Notes: generated by a model from the sequence alone, not told the origin. A DNA stretch of 64,000 nucleotides from LMUY01 sp964245075 (GCA_964245075.1 CAXTLC010000004.1:24150-88149); one strand, 5' to 3'. Counted from the first letter of the stretch, positions 37,311 through 46,840 are shown. Numbers and translations: made by a program.

Positions 37311-38716
37311 CCTTCCGGCATGTCTTCGACCCCACCTCCTTGCGCGAGTATGACATCCGCGGCGTTGTCGGGCGCACCCTGCACCCTGCGGACGCTTTCG
37401 CCATCGGCCGCTGCTTCGGCACGGTCGTGGCCCGCGGCGGCGGCAAGGCGGTCGCCGTCGGCTATGACGGCCGCCTGTCTTCCCCGGACCTCGAGCCGGA
37501 GCTGGTCCGCGGCCTTCAGGCCTGCGGGCTCGACGTCGTGCGCGTGGGCCTGTGCCCGACGCCGATGCTGTACTACGCCGCCACCACGATGGAGACGGCC
37601 GGCGCGGTGATGGTCACGGGCAGCCACAACCCGCCCGACTACAACGGCTTCAAGATGATGCTGGGCCGCAAGCCGTTCTTCGGCCAGCAGATCCAGCAGA
37701 TCGGCGCCATGGCCGCCGCCGGCGACGTGGCGGAGGAAGCCGCCGGCGCCGTGCGGGACGTGGATGTGTCGGCCGACTACATCACCCGGCTGATCAGCGA
37801 CTGGGACGGCGGCGACCGCATCCTCGACGTGGTGTGGGACAACGGCAACGGCGCGGCCGGCGCGGTGCTGCAACGCCTGGTGAGGAGCCTGCCCGGCAAG
37901 CACACGGTACTGAACGGGACGATCGACGGCACCTTCCCCGCCCACCACCCCGACCCGACCGTGCCGAAGAACCTGGAGCAATTGATCGAGGCGGTGCGGA
38001 CCCAGGGCGCCGACCTCGGCATCGCGTTCGACGGGGACGCGGACCGGATCGGCGTGGTGGACGACAGCGGCGCCATGCTGTTCGGCGACCAGTTGCTGGT
38101 GGTGCTTGCGCGCGACGTGCTGAAATCCCATCCCAAGGGCACGATCATCGCCGACGTGAAGGCGAGCCAGGTGCTGTTCGACGAGATCGGCCGCGCCGGC
38201 GGCACCCCGCTGATGTGGAAAACCGGCCATTCCTTGATCAAGGCCAAGATGGCGGAGACTGCTTCCCCCCTGGCGGGCGAGATGAGCGGCCACGTGTTCT
38301 TCGCCGACCGCTGGTACGGGTTCGATGACGCGCTCTACGCCGCGGTGCGCCTGCTCGGCATCGTGGCGCGCATGGACGGCCCGCTTTCCGCGGTGCGGGA
38401 AGCGCTGCCGCAGGTGATCAACACGCCCGAACTGCGGTTCGACTGCGCCGACACGCGCAAGTTCGGCGTGATCGAGGAGGTGGCGGCGCGGCTGAAGCAG
38501 GCAGGCGCCACCGTGGCCGACATCGACGGCGTGCGGGTGGCGACCGAGGACGGCTGGTGGCTGTTGCGCGCGTCCAACACCCAGGCGGTGCTGGTGGCGC
38601 GCTGCGAGGCAACCAGCGAGGCCGGGCTCGACCGGCTGAAGGCGGAGCTGTCCGCCCAACTCGCCGCGTCCGGGCTGGCGGCGCCGGACTTCTCCGGGGC
38701 AAACGCCGGGCATTGA
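37307..38716 (+). CDS. Phosphomannomutase/phosphoglucomutase
   Basis: 469 residues. YDIRGVVG near the start, phosphoserine loop VTGSHNPPDYNGFK, metal site AFDGDADRIGVVD, sugar loop GEMSGHVFFADRWYGFDDA and phosphate loop near LLRASNTQAVLVARCEA. AlgC/ManB-type enzymes convert hexose-6-phosphates to 1-phosphates. Coupling to galU suggests glucose-1-phosphate supply for UDP-glucose. The deaminase TTG start overlaps its stop. Confidence 0.93.
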   Translation: MTFRHVFDPTSLREYDIRGVVGRTLHPADAFAIGRCFGTVVARGGGKAVAVGYDGRLSSPDLEPELVRGLQACGLDVVRVGLCPTPMLYYAATTMETAGAVMVTGSHNPPDYNGFKMMLGRKPFFGQQIQQIGAMAAAGDVAEEAAGAVRDVDVSADYITRLISDWDGGDRILDVVWDNGNGAAGAVLQRLVRSLPGKHTVLNGTIDGTFPAHHPDPTVPKNLEQLIEAVRTQGADLGIAFDGDADRIGVVDDSGAMLFGDQLLVVLARDVLKSHPKGTIIADVKASQVLFDEIGRAGGTPLMWKTGHSLIKAKMAETASPLAGEMSGHVFFADRWYGFDDALYAAVRLLGIVARMDGPLSAVREALPQVINTPELRFDCADTRKFGVIEEVAARLKQAGATVADIDGVRVATEDGWWLLRASNTQAVLVARCEATSEAGLDRLKAELSAQLAASGLAAPDFSGANAGH

Positions 38717-39186
38717 CCGACGAAGGCTGGATGCGCCGCGCACTCGCGTTCGCGCAGCGCAACCCGGGCTCGCCGATCGGCTGCGTGATCGTGCGCGACG
38801 GCCGCGTCATCGGCGAAGGCCACAACCGGACCGACTCGGATCACGATCCGACCGCGCACGCCGAGATCGTGGCGATACGGCGGGCCTGCGCCGCCGTTGG
38901 GGACCAGAAGTTGCGGGGTGCGACGCTGTACTCCACCCTGCAACCCTGCGGCATGTGCAGCATGGCAAGCATCTGGGCCGGCCTGGACCGCATCGTGTTC
39001 GGGGCGGAGCGGTGCCAGGTGCACCGGATGTACTTCGAGGACCGGCACCTGAGCACGATGGATTTCATCCGGGACGCCTACCGCCAGGATCTCGCGACCG
39101 AGGGTGGCGTGCTCGGCCTGGAGTGCGCGGCGCTGTACTACGGCCCCCATGACGAGCCGCCTGTGGAGGAGCAGGCGAATGTGTGA
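38713..39186 (+). CDS. Nucleoside/cytidine-type zinc deaminase
   Basis: 157 residues from a TTG (LTDEGWMRRALAFA) overlapping the preceding stop; an ATG at 38731 is the alternative, but family members usually start T-D-x-x-W-M. The zinc site is HAE in PTAHAEIVAIRRA and PCGMC in TLQPCGMCSMA, as in guanine or cytosine deaminases. RNA (TadA) or base substrate cannot be told. Coupled to pyrF downstream, within a nucleotide and sugar operon. Confidence 0.85.
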   Translation: MTDEGWMRRALAFAQRNPGSPIGCVIVRDGRVIGEGHNRTDSDHDPTAHAEIVAIRRACAAVGDQKLRGATLYSTLQPCGMCSMASIWAGLDRIVFGAERCQVHRMYFEDRHLSTMDFIRDAYRQDLATEGGVLGLECAALYYGPHDEPPVEEQANV

Positions 39187-39250
39187 GGCGGCGCTGGCCC
39201 CAGCGGCACCGCCACAAGGGGAACCCTTGCGTAAGGCCGCCGCCGCTGGG

Positions 39251-39943
39251 ATGGCGGACCGGCTGATCGTCGCCCTGGACGTGCCCGCGCTGGACGAGGC
39301 GAGGCGCCTGGTTGACGCGCTGGACGGCACGGTCTCGTTCTTCAAGCTCGGCATGTGGCTGCTGTTCCAGCCCGGCGCGGACGCGCTGGTGGACCAGTTG
39401 GTTGGCAGCGGGCGGCAGGTGTTCCTGGATTACAAGCTTTATGACATCGGCGAGACCGTGCGCGCCGGCGTCCGCGCCATCGCCGGCCGGGGCGCCAGGT
39501 TCCTGACCGTCCATGGCGACCCGCAGACCCTCCAGGCCGCGGTGCAGGGCGCGTCCGGATCACCATTGGGCGTCTTGGCCGTCACCGTGCTGACCAGCCT
39601 GGATGACGCAGGGCTGCGCGCGATGGGCTATGCCGGAACGGTTCGGGCGCTGGTCGAGCGCCGGGTTCGCGACGCCGCCGAAGCGGGCTGCGCCGGGGTG
39701 ATCGCCTCGGCGGCCGACGATCCGGAGGCGTTGCGCGCGATCTCGGGCCGCCCCGACCTGCTGGTGGTGACGCCGGGCATCCGGCTGCCCGGCGACGCAC
39801 CCGGCGACCAGCGCCGCACCGCCACCCCTGGGGAGGCGGTGGCGCGCGGGGCGGACTACCTGGTGGTCGGCCGGCCGATCGTCCGTGCGGCAAACCCGCG
39901 CGACGCGGCCCGCCAAGTGCTCGACGACATGGCGCACGGTTGA
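39251..39943 (+). CDS. pyrF: Orotidine 5'-phosphate decarboxylase
   Basis: 230 residues from the ATG at 39251 (MADRLIVALDVP), the usual family start. An ATG at 39179 overlapping the deaminase stop would add 24 residues. Catalytic Lys/Asp region LDYKLYDIGETV, then VTPGIRLPGD and the phosphate loop ADYLVVGRPI. It makes UMP in pyrimidine synthesis. Convergent with the MoxR gene; the two stop codons abut. Confidence 0.94.
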   Translation: MADRLIVALDVPALDEARRLVDALDGTVSFFKLGMWLLFQPGADALVDQLVGSGRQVFLDYKLYDIGETVRAGVRAIAGRGARFLTVHGDPQTLQAAVQGASGSPLGVLAVTVLTSLDDAGLRAMGYAGTVRALVERRVRDAAEAGCAGVIASAADDPEALRAISGRPDLLVVTPGIRLPGDAPGDQRRTATPGEAVARGADYLVVGRPIVRAANPRDAARQVLDDMAHG

Positions 39944-40840
39944 TCAGGCGGCGTCCTTCACCCCCGCCAGCATCGCCGCCGCCATCTCCCCGCGCAGCTT
40001 GGCGATGTCATCCTGATATTTCAGCAGCACACCCAATGTCGCGTCCACCGCCTCCGGCGTCAGCTCCACCCAATCCATGTGGGCGAGCGCGCGGGACCAG
40101 TCGATCGTTTCCGCCACGCCCGGCAGCTTGAACAGCTCCGCTTCACGCAACGCCTGCACGAAGGCCACCACCTGCGCGCTCAGCCGCTCCGGCAAGCCAG
40201 GGGCGCGGGCGCGGAGGATCGCCCGTTCCCGGGCCGCGTCCGGATAGTCCACCCACTGGTACAGGCAGCGGCGCCGGATGGCGTCGTGCACCTCCCGCGT
40301 GCGGTTGGAGGTCAGCACCACCACGGGCGGGGTCTTGGCGTGCACGGTGCCGTACTCGGGCACGGTGATCTGGAAATCGGCCAGCAGCTCCAGCAGGAAC
40401 GCCTCGAACGGCTCGTCCGCGCGGTCCAGCTCGTCGATCAGCAGCACCGCGGGCGGCAGGTCTGGGTCGATGGCGGACAACAGCGGCCGGGCTTGCAGGT
40501 ACTCCCGGGCGTAGATGTCCCGCGCCACGCCGGCGGTGCTGCCCTGCGCTTCCGCCAAGCGGATGGCCAGCAGTTGGCGGGCGCGGTCCCACTCGTAGGC
40601 GGCGGCCGAGAGGTCCATGCCGTCGTAGCATTGCAGCCGCACCAGCCGCCGCCCGAGGCCGGCGGCCAGCACGCGGGCGATCTCCGTCTTGCCGGTGCCG
40701 GGCTCGCCTTCCAGGAACAGGGGGCGCGCCATGACGAGCGAGAGGTGCACGGTGGTGGCCAGCGCGCGGTCCGCCACGTATCCCTGCGCCGCCAGCAGCG
40801 CGGCCGTAGCGTCCACGCTCGCCGGCAGCGCGGCGGTCAA
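39944..40840 (-). CDS. MoxR-type AAA ATPase (CoxD-like)
   Basis: 298 residues from a TTG overlapping the coxG-like stop. Walker A GEPGTGKTE, Walker B AVLLIDELDRADEPFEAFL, sensor VVLTSNRTREVHDAIRRRCLY and a helical lid. MoxR/CoxD ATPases act in metal insertion for CO dehydrogenase, methanol dehydrogenase or related enzymes. The partner gene coxG lies just upstream with 4-bp overlap. No dehydrogenase genes are in this window. Confidence 0.9.
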   Translation of the reverse strand: MTAALPASVDATAALLAAQGYVADRALATTVHLSLVMARPLFLEGEPGTGKTEIARVLAAGLGRRLVRLQCYDGMDLSAAAYEWDRARQLLAIRLAEAQGSTAGVARDIYAREYLQARPLLSAIDPDLPPAVLLIDELDRADEPFEAFLLELLADFQITVPEYGTVHAKTPPVVVLTSNRTREVHDAIRRRCLYQWVDYPDAARERAILRARAPGLPERLSAQVVAFVQALREAELFKLPGVAETIDWSRALAHMDWVELTPEAVDATLGVLLKYQDDIAKLRGEMAAAMLAGVKDAA

Positions 40841-41475
40841 AACACGTAGCTGCCGAAGATCATGATGAAGATCACCACGAACACGGCGCTGCCGATCCAG
40901 AAGATCAGCGGATAGCCATACGGCGCCTTCGGGATCATCGCCAGCATGTTGACCGCGGCGGGCGCCTGGGGGCCGGGCGGGGTGGCCAGGGCCTGCACCG
41001 TGCCGGTGAGCAGGCCGTCCGCGGCAAGCTCGGCCGGGCCGGACACCTCCGCGCTGAAGCGGTCGAAGAACTGGTCCGCCATCTGCTTGGCGGTCGCGTC
41101 GATCAGCCGCGCGCCCAGTTGCGCGATCTTGCCGCCGACCTGCGCCTTGACCTCGTATTGCAGCAGGGTGAACGGCCCGTCGTCGGACAGGTGCACGTTG
41201 GCGCCGCCGTTGGCGAAGCCTGCGACCCCGCCCTGGCCCTCGCCAGCGATGCGGTAGGAGGTGGGCGGGTTCAGGTCCAGCAGCTGCACCTTGCCGGTGA
41301 ACTGCGCCGCGATCGGCCCGATCTTCACTGCGGCGGTGGCGCGCATGTCGGTGTCCGAGGTCTTCTCGAGGCTCTTGCACCCCGGGATCGCGGCTTGCAG
41401 CACGCGGGGGTCGTTCAGGGCGTCCCAAACCTTCTGGCGCGGCGCAGGAATGCGCCGCTCGCCGGTCATGTCCAT
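40837..41475 (-). CDS. CoxG-like SRPBCC protein with C-terminal membrane anchor
   Basis: 212 residues. SRPBCC-fold domain (about 1-150): MDMTGERRIPAPRQKVWDAL, LQAAIPGCKSLE and a gate region GGKIAQLGARLID that fits the CoxG family. The last 25 residues form a strong membrane helix (PLIFWIGSAVFVVIFIMIF), as in membrane-recruiting CoxG proteins. With MoxR/CoxD it helps assemble or dock form I CO dehydrogenase or similar enzymes. Orphan here. Confidence 0.9.
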   Translation of the reverse strand: MDMTGERRIPAPRQKVWDALNDPRVLQAAIPGCKSLEKTSDTDMRATAAVKIGPIAAQFTGKVQLLDLNPPTSYRIAGEGQGGVAGFANGGANVHLSDDGPFTLLQYEVKAQVGGKIAQLGARLIDATAKQMADQFFDRFSAEVSGPAELAADGLLTGTVQALATPPGPQAPAAVNMLAMIPKAPYGYPLIFWIGSAVFVVIFIMIFGSYVF

Positions 41476-41647
41476 CGATCAACTGTCTCCATTGGCGGCC
41501 CCAATGTCCGCCATGGCGCGCGCCCGTGCAACCGCGGGAAGACAAGGGCCCGCCCGAGCCTATACCATGAAGGGGCTGACTGTCCTTTCCGGGGTTCGGG
41601 CCAGGGTGCGGAACAGGGCCCCGTCTTTCTCGCAGGAGTTCCCCCTT

Positions 41648-42586
41648 TTGACCTACCTCGTCGCTGCCGACCTCCCCGCTGCGCCTGCCGGTGACCGCCT
41701 TCGCGCGCTGCTCGCCCGTCCCGGCATCCTTCGCATGCCCGGCGCCCAGAACGGGATGGCTGCGCTACAGGCCAAGCAGGCCGGGTTCGAGTCGCTTTAC
41801 CTGTCCGGCGCGGCGATGACCGCCTCCATGGGCCTGCCCGACCTGGGAGTGATCACGGTGGACGAGGTGTGCTTCTTCATCCGCCAGGTCACCCGCGCGT
41901 CCGGCCTGCCGCTGCTGGTGGACGGGGACACCGGCTACGGCGAGGCGCTCAACTGCATGCACATGGTCCGCGCCTTCGAGGATGCCGGCGCCGCGGCGGT
42001 GCATATCGAGGACCAGTTGCTGCCCAAGAAATGCGGCCACCTGAACGACAAGAAGCTGGCCGACCCGCGCGACATGGCCGCCAAGGTCGCCGCCTGCGCC
42101 CGCGCCCGCCGGCACCTGATGGTGATGGCCCGCACGGACGCGGCGGCCAGCGAGGGGATGGACGGCGCCGTGGCGCGCGCCAAGCTGTTCGTGGAGGCGG
42201 GGGCGGACGCGATCTTCCCCGAGGCGCTGCACGACGCCGAGATGTTCCGCGAGTTCGCGCGGCGCATGAATGGCAGCGAAGGCGGGGGCGTGCCGCTGCT
42301 GGCCAACATGACCGAGTTCGGCCGCACCCCGTTCTTCACTGCCGCCGAGTTCGAGGCGATGGGCTACAAGATGGTGATCTGGCCGGTGAGCGCCCTGCGG
42401 GTGGCGAACAAGGCGCAGGCGGATCTGTATGCCGCGATCGTACGCGACGGCGGCACGCAGAACCGGATCGACGCCATGCAGACCCGCAAGGAGCTGTACG
42501 CCGCGATCGACTACCACGGCTACGAACGGCTGGACGCGTCCCTGGTGGCGACGGTGACGCCGGAAGGGATGCCGCAGCGGAGCTGA
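41648..42586 (+). CDS. Methylisocitrate lyase / PEP mutase family enzyme (PrpB-like)
   Basis: 312 residues from a TTG with AGGAG nine bases upstream; an ATG at 41567 is in frame but lacks such a site. Barrel motifs: MPGAQNGMAALQAKQAGF, LPLLVDGDTGYGEALN, and the lyase loop PKKCGHLNDKKL with catalytic Cys. This loop is the isocitrate/methylisocitrate lyase signature. It likely cleaves 2-methylisocitrate to pyruvate and succinate in propionate use. No prpC or prpD neighbours, so other lyase substrates are possible. Confidence 0.88.
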   Translation: MTYLVAADLPAAPAGDRLRALLARPGILRMPGAQNGMAALQAKQAGFESLYLSGAAMTASMGLPDLGVITVDEVCFFIRQVTRASGLPLLVDGDTGYGEALNCMHMVRAFEDAGAAAVHIEDQLLPKKCGHLNDKKLADPRDMAAKVAACARARRHLMVMARTDAAASEGMDGAVARAKLFVEAGADAIFPEALHDAEMFREFARRMNGSEGGGVPLLANMTEFGRTPFFTAAEFEAMGYKMVIWPVSALRVANKAQADLYAAIVRDGGTQNRIDAMQTRKELYAAIDYHGYERLDASLVATVTPEGMPQRS

Positions 42587-42838
42587 TTGGCTGGCGACTT
42601 CCAGGGACCGGTGTGGTATCGCAACGTATGGGGTTCGCCCCTAGGCATGGGGCCAAGGACGCGCGTGGCCCGTAGGGCTGCGGCCAGCGGCGGCCCGCTG
42701 CCCAGTTTGGTCTGAGCTTGTCCCGCCGGGGCCAGGCCGCAAGGCAAGCCGCCCGGCCGCCATGCGGGTGCCCCGGTTCGCCGCCACCCCCGTGTCCGGG
42801 CTGCGGCCCCGGCGGGACGTATCTGCCGGAGGTTTGGG

Positions 42839-43579
42839 TTGGCGAAGGCAACGCCGGGTCTGCTCCGCAAGGTTCTTGGCTCGTGGGACGTGGTGCATGA
42901 GGGTGATGTCGGCCTGCTTTACCGGGCCGGCGTCTACCAGCGGGAACTGCCGCCGGGCCGTCACCGTCTCTGGTGGCGCGAGTCGGTCACGCTCGTTCCC
43001 ATGCTGCCGCAAACGGTGGTCGTCGCTGGCCAGGAGGTGCTGTCGGCCGACGGGTATCAGCCGAGGCTGACCGGCGTGTTGGTTTACGCCGTCGCCGACG
43101 CGCACAAGGCGACGGTCGCCCGCGGCGGCGCTGGTTTCCGGGAAGCGTTGATCTTGGAAACGCAACTCGCGCTGCGCGCCATCGCGGCCGTGCGCACGGC
43201 CGAGGATCTCGCGAAGTCACCGCGGCCGGCGCTGGACGGCGAACTCCTGGAAGGCGTGCGGGCGTCGGCGCGGTCGCTGGGCCTGGAGGTCGCGTCCGTG
43301 CGGCTGCGGGACGTGGTGCTGCCCGCCGACCTGCGCCGGTTGCTGACCGGGGTGGAGAAGGCCCGGCGGGAGGGACAGGTGGCGCTGGAACGCGCGCATG
43401 CGGAGCAGGCGGCCTTGCGCGCGCTCGCCAACGCCGCGCGGATGCTCCGCAACAACCCGGAATTGCAGAACCTGCGACTGCTCCAAGTGCTGGGTTCGGG
43501 CGCCACGGTGGTGTTCGGCGCTCCGGGCGCCTTCCTGCCGCTGCGCGCAAGTGAGCCGGACCCGGCGCTGCCAAGCTAG
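42839..43579 (+). CDS. SPFH/Band 7 domain protein without membrane helix
   Basis: 246 residues from a TTG with GGAGG six bases upstream. The SPFH core (about 10-190) shows EGDVGLLYRAGVYQRELPPG, then LETQLALRAIAAVRTAEDL and LGLEVASVRLRDVVLPADLR, as in slipins. A helical Ala/Gln region (ARREGQVALERAHAEQAALR) follows. Slipins usually have an N-terminal membrane hairpin; none is seen, so it may be a soluble or peripheral variant. 252 bp without a gene precede it. Confidence 0.85.
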   Translation: MAKATPGLLRKVLGSWDVVHEGDVGLLYRAGVYQRELPPGRHRLWWRESVTLVPMLPQTVVVAGQEVLSADGYQPRLTGVLVYAVADAHKATVARGGAGFREALILETQLALRAIAAVRTAEDLAKSPRPALDGELLEGVRASARSLGLEVASVRLRDVVLPADLRRLLTGVEKARREGQVALERAHAEQAALRALANAARMLRNNPELQNLRLLQVLGSGATVVFGAPGAFLPLRASEPDPALPS

Positions 43580-43726
43580 CCGGCCGGCAGCCAGCATGGC
43601 CGTGGCCAACGGGGTCCCACGGATCTGGGGTTAGTCTTATTATATGGATAAAATTGGCGCAGGGATCAAATTATTCGCTTTGACGCCGTTTAAGGTGGCG
43701 ATAGAACGTAGCCATACAGCAACAAG

Positions 43727-44767
43727 TTGGTTTTCGAAACGAGAGCGGCCTTGCAGCACACCTTATCCGTCCTCACCAGGCATTTTCTTTCCGTCGATGT
43801 AGCCTTGATCGCCGCTTCCTGGGTGAGTGCTGCCATCGGGGCGTTGATCTACTACTGCTGGCAAAGCCCGTTCGCCGATAAAAGTGTCCGGGGATTCGTC
43901 AGCTACGTGTTTCCGCCCAGCATCGCCAAGCATCCGTCTTGCCGGCGCGATTACCTGTATGCGGTCCTGGGTCGTGTGACGGAACCACTGACGGTTGGAC
44001 CGATGCTGGTGGCTCTGCCTGCCGTCTCCATCGCCCTTTACAGTTCGTGTGAGTTTCTGTTCGGACCGCATCCGGTTCGCGAGTCGAACATATGCCTGAC
44101 GGTGCTGATCCTGTTGTTCGTGGTTTTCGTGCAGGACTTCGTCACATGGCTGACCCACTGGGTCGAACATAAATCGGCGGTCATGTGGGAAGTCCACAAG
44201 GTCCATCACAGCGTCGAGTTCCTGAATCCGCTCAGCAACCGGCGCCACCATCCCTGGCAACTGGTTTGGGAAGGCGGTCTGAACAACGCCGCCGTCGGCG
44301 TGGTGTTGGGCCTGGCCTGCTACAGCCTGCGTTTGCCGCTGATCGACAATGCGTTGCTTGGCACTGACGCGTATTTCTTCGCGAGCGTGCTGTCCTGCTA
44401 CCATCTCCGCCACTCGCACATACCGCTGCATTATGGGCGGTTCGAGAGATACTTCCTCAGCCCGTCCCAGCACCAGTTGCACCACAGCGTCGAGTTTGCC
44501 GATTGGGACAAGAACTTCGGGCTGCTGACGTCGCTGTGGGACAGGCTGTTCGGGACGATCAGCTACACCAAGCCCGGCTACCAGTACCGGCTTGGGCTGC
44601 AAGCCGAGGTGGCGGGCGACTACGACCGGGTCTGGAAGTTTTGGACGACGCCGCCGGTGAACATCGGCAAGATCGTCTGGCGCCGCTTCCACGCGGTCGC
44701 CTGGCAGTTCTCCGCGATGCCGGCAGCCTCTCGCGAGGGAGGACTGACGGAAAGTTCCGGACCCTAG
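43727..44767 (+). CDS. Sterol desaturase / fatty acid hydroxylase family membrane protein
   Basis: 346 residues from a TTG at 43727. Several membrane helices, and the diiron His clusters HWVEH, HKVHHS, RRHHPW, HSHIPLH and HQLHHS typical of fatty acid hydroxylases. It oxygenates an acyl or sterol-like chain at the membrane. The gene and its AT-rich upstream stretch (43620-43720) are less GC-rich than neighbours, suggesting transfer. It precedes an HDAC-type gene by 32 bp. Confidence 0.88.
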   Translation: MVFETRAALQHTLSVLTRHFLSVDVALIAASWVSAAIGALIYYCWQSPFADKSVRGFVSYVFPPSIAKHPSCRRDYLYAVLGRVTEPLTVGPMLVALPAVSIALYSSCEFLFGPHPVRESNICLTVLILLFVVFVQDFVTWLTHWVEHKSAVMWEVHKVHHSVEFLNPLSNRRHHPWQLVWEGGLNNAAVGVVLGLACYSLRLPLIDNALLGTDAYFFASVLSCYHLRHSHIPLHYGRFERYFLSPSQHQLHHSVEFADWDKNFGLLTSLWDRLFGTISYTKPGYQYRLGLQAEVAGDYDRVWKFWTTPPVNIGKIVWRRFHAVAWQFSAMPAASREGGLTESSGP

Positions 44768-44799
44768 CTGATCCCACCGTGCCGCCCCAACTTGCGGCA

Positions 44800-45930
44800 A
44801 TGTTCCCTGACCCGCGGCTGCGCCCCGTCTATATCGGCAGCGAGATCTATCGTGGCTCGACCTACGGCCCGAAGCACCCGCTGGCGATCCCGCGGGTTTC
44901 CACCGCGACCGACCTGGTGCGCGCCATGGGTTGGCTGGACGAGGCCGTGTTCGTCGCGGCCCCCATGGCCAGCGTGGCCGCCGTCACCCGGTTCCACGAC
45001 CCGGATTACGTCGCCGCCCTGCGCCGGGCGGAGGACCGGCAGGCGGTCAGCGACGAGGACCGCGCGCGTTACCGCATCGGCGCGGAAGGCAACCCGGTGT
45101 ACCGCGAGATCTACCGGCGCCCAATGACCTCCGCCGGCGGCGTGATGCTGGCGGCCCGGCTGACGGAGCAGGGCGGCACGGTTTACTGCCCCGGCGGCGG
45201 CACGCATCACGGCCGGCCGGCCCGCGCGTCCGGCTTCTGCTACCTCAACGACCCGGTGCTGGGCATCCTCACCTGGCTGGATGCCGGGCTTGAGCGTGTG
45301 GCCTACCTCGATATCGACGCGCACCACGGCGATGGCGTGCAGGACGCCTTCGCCGAGGATGGCCGCGTGCTGACGATCAGCGTGCACGAGGCCGGGCGCT
45401 GGCCCCACACCGGGGACGCCGGTGACCGGGCCGGAGGGGCCGCGTGCAATCTTCCCGTGCCCGCCGGCTTCAACGACACCGAGATGCGCGTGCTCATGTC
45501 GGACGCGATCCTGCCGCTGATGGAGGCTCACCGTCCGCAGGCGATCTTCCTGCAATGCGGCGCCGACGCCCTGGAGGAGGATCCGCTTGCCCGGCTGTCG
45601 CTGTCCAACAACGCGCATTGGGCGGTGGTGGAGGCGGTGCGGGGCATGGCGCCCCGGCTGATCGTGACCGGCGGGGGTGGCTACAACCCTTATACGGTCG
45701 GCCGCTGCTGGGCCGGCGTGTGGGCGGTGCTGAACGACATCCCGATCCCGCCGCGGACCACGCCCGCTGCGGAAAGCGTGCTGCGCAGCCTCACCTACAA
45801 CCGCGCTGCGGGCCGCAACCCGCCGGAGCACTGGTTCACCACCTTGCGCGACACCCCGCGCGAGGGCACGGTTCGGCCGGAAATCCGGCAGCTCGTGGCC
45901 GGGGTGACTTTGGAGCCTGTGTCCGCATGA
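44800..45930 (+). CDS. Histone deacetylase superfamily protein (AcuC-like)
   Basis: 376 residues from the ATG at 44800; a GTG at 44779 is in frame too. Arginase-type fold: PGGGTHHGRPARASGFCYLND, zinc site DIDAHHGDGVQDAF, QCGADALEEDPLARLSLS and VTGGGGYNPYTVGRCW. Such enzymes deacetylate acetyl-lysine or acetylpolyamines; AcuC controls acetyl-CoA synthetase. Overlaps the DUF192 gene by 4 bp. Confidence 0.92.
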   Translation: MFPDPRLRPVYIGSEIYRGSTYGPKHPLAIPRVSTATDLVRAMGWLDEAVFVAAPMASVAAVTRFHDPDYVAALRRAEDRQAVSDEDRARYRIGAEGNPVYREIYRRPMTSAGGVMLAARLTEQGGTVYCPGGGTHHGRPARASGFCYLNDPVLGILTWLDAGLERVAYLDIDAHHGDGVQDAFAEDGRVLTISVHEAGRWPHTGDAGDRAGGAACNLPVPAGFNDTEMRVLMSDAILPLMEAHRPQAIFLQCGADALEEDPLARLSLSNNAHWAVVEAVRGMAPRLIVTGGGGYNPYTVGRCWAGVWAVLNDIPIPPRTTPAAESVLRSLTYNRAAGRNPPEHWFTTLRDTPREGTVRPEIRQLVAGVTLEPVSA

Positions 45931-46403
45931 ACCGTCGTCTCGTGCTTGCCGGCCTTGCCCTGCTGCCTGCCATCGCCTCGGCGCAGTCCAGCCCGAACGC
46001 CGCGCAGCCGGAGCTGCCGAAAGAGAAGCTGGTCATCGTCACCCGGGATGGCGCCAAGCACGATTTCACGGTGGAGATGGCGATCACGGGCCAGCAGCAG
46101 GAAACCGGGCTGATGTTCCGCCCCAGCGTGCCTCCGGATGGCGGCATGCTGTTCGACTGGGGCCGGGTGCGGGACAGCACGATGTGGATGAAGAACACGG
46201 TCGCGCCGCTGGACATGCTGTTCATCAACCCGGACGGCACGATCCGGCACATCGCGGAGAACACGACGCCGCAGAGCCTGGCCTCCATCCCGTCCGGCGG
46301 CACCGTGCGCGCCACGCTGGAACTGGCGGCGGGAACCGCGTCGCGCCTGAACATCCGGGTCGGCGACAAGGTGGAGCAGCGTATCTTCAACAACGCGGCC
46401 TAG
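45927..46403 (+). CDS. Secreted DUF192 protein
   Basis: 158 residues from an ATG overlapping the preceding stop (ATGA). Signal peptide MNRRLVLAGLALLPAIASAQ. The DUF192 core includes EMAITGQQQETGLMFRPSVP, MLFDWGRVRDSTMWMKNT and DMLFINPDGTIRHIAENTTP. Small periplasmic beta-barrel family of unknown function, often beside unrelated genes. Followed by tRNA-Pro. Confidence 0.9.
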   Translation: MNRRLVLAGLALLPAIASAQSSPNAAQPELPKEKLVIVTRDGAKHDFTVEMAITGQQQETGLMFRPSVPPDGGMLFDWGRVRDSTMWMKNTVAPLDMLFINPDGTIRHIAENTTPQSLASIPSGGTVRATLELAAGTASRLNIRVGDKVEQRIFNNAA

Positions 46404-46447
46404 CTCCTTGCCCCGCCACCGCCGGGCCTCTAGGGTCCGCGCCGTGT

Positions 46448-46524
46448 CGGGGCGTGGCGCAGCCTGGTAGCGCGCCTGTTTTGGGTACAGGAGGCCGCCG
46501 GTTCGAGTCCGGCCGCCCCGACCA
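46448..46524 (+). tRNA. tRNA-Pro (TGG)
   Basis: Acceptor CGGGGCG (46448-46454) pairs with CGCCCCG (46514-46520); discriminator A and encoded CCA follow. Anticodon stem CCTGT/ACAGG encloses TTTGGGT with anticodon TGG at 46482-46484. GTTCGAGTCC forms the T arm. Confidence 0.96.
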
Positions 46525-46525
46525 C

Positions 46526-46840
46526 TCACCGCATCGGCGAGAACGCGGTCGGCCGCAGGATGCGGCTGCGCATCTCCGTCACGAAGCCGGACGTCTTGGC
46601 GCGGAACGCTTGCCAGGCCGGGTCGGCGTCCATCGCGGCGCGGCGGCGTTCCCGGTCGCCCGCGTCCTGGTAGCGCCACAGGTGCACCACTTGGTTCACC
46701 ACGCCGCTGTCGGTCGTGAACCAGCCGATCAGGTCACCGAGGTGGGACACTTGCAGCGCCATGCCTTCTTCCACGTAAAGGCGCAGGTACTCGGCCACGC
46801 CCTCCGGCTTCAGCGTGTAGGTGCGTTCGTCGAGGATCAC
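46526..46840 (-). CDS. NIPSNAP family protein
   Basis: 104 residues. ILDERTYTLKPEGVAEYLRL at the start and NQVVHLWRYQDAGDRERRRA in the middle are NIPSNAP marks: a ferredoxin-like alpha/beta barrel that often binds small molecules. Overlaps the solute-binding protein gene by 4 bp and so is co-translated. It ends only 2 bp from tRNA-Pro on the other strand. Confidence 0.88.
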   Translation of the reverse strand: MILDERTYTLKPEGVAEYLRLYVEEGMALQVSHLGDLIGWFTTDSGVVNQVVHLWRYQDAGDRERRRAAMDADPAWQAFRAKTSGFVTEMRSRILRPTAFSPMR

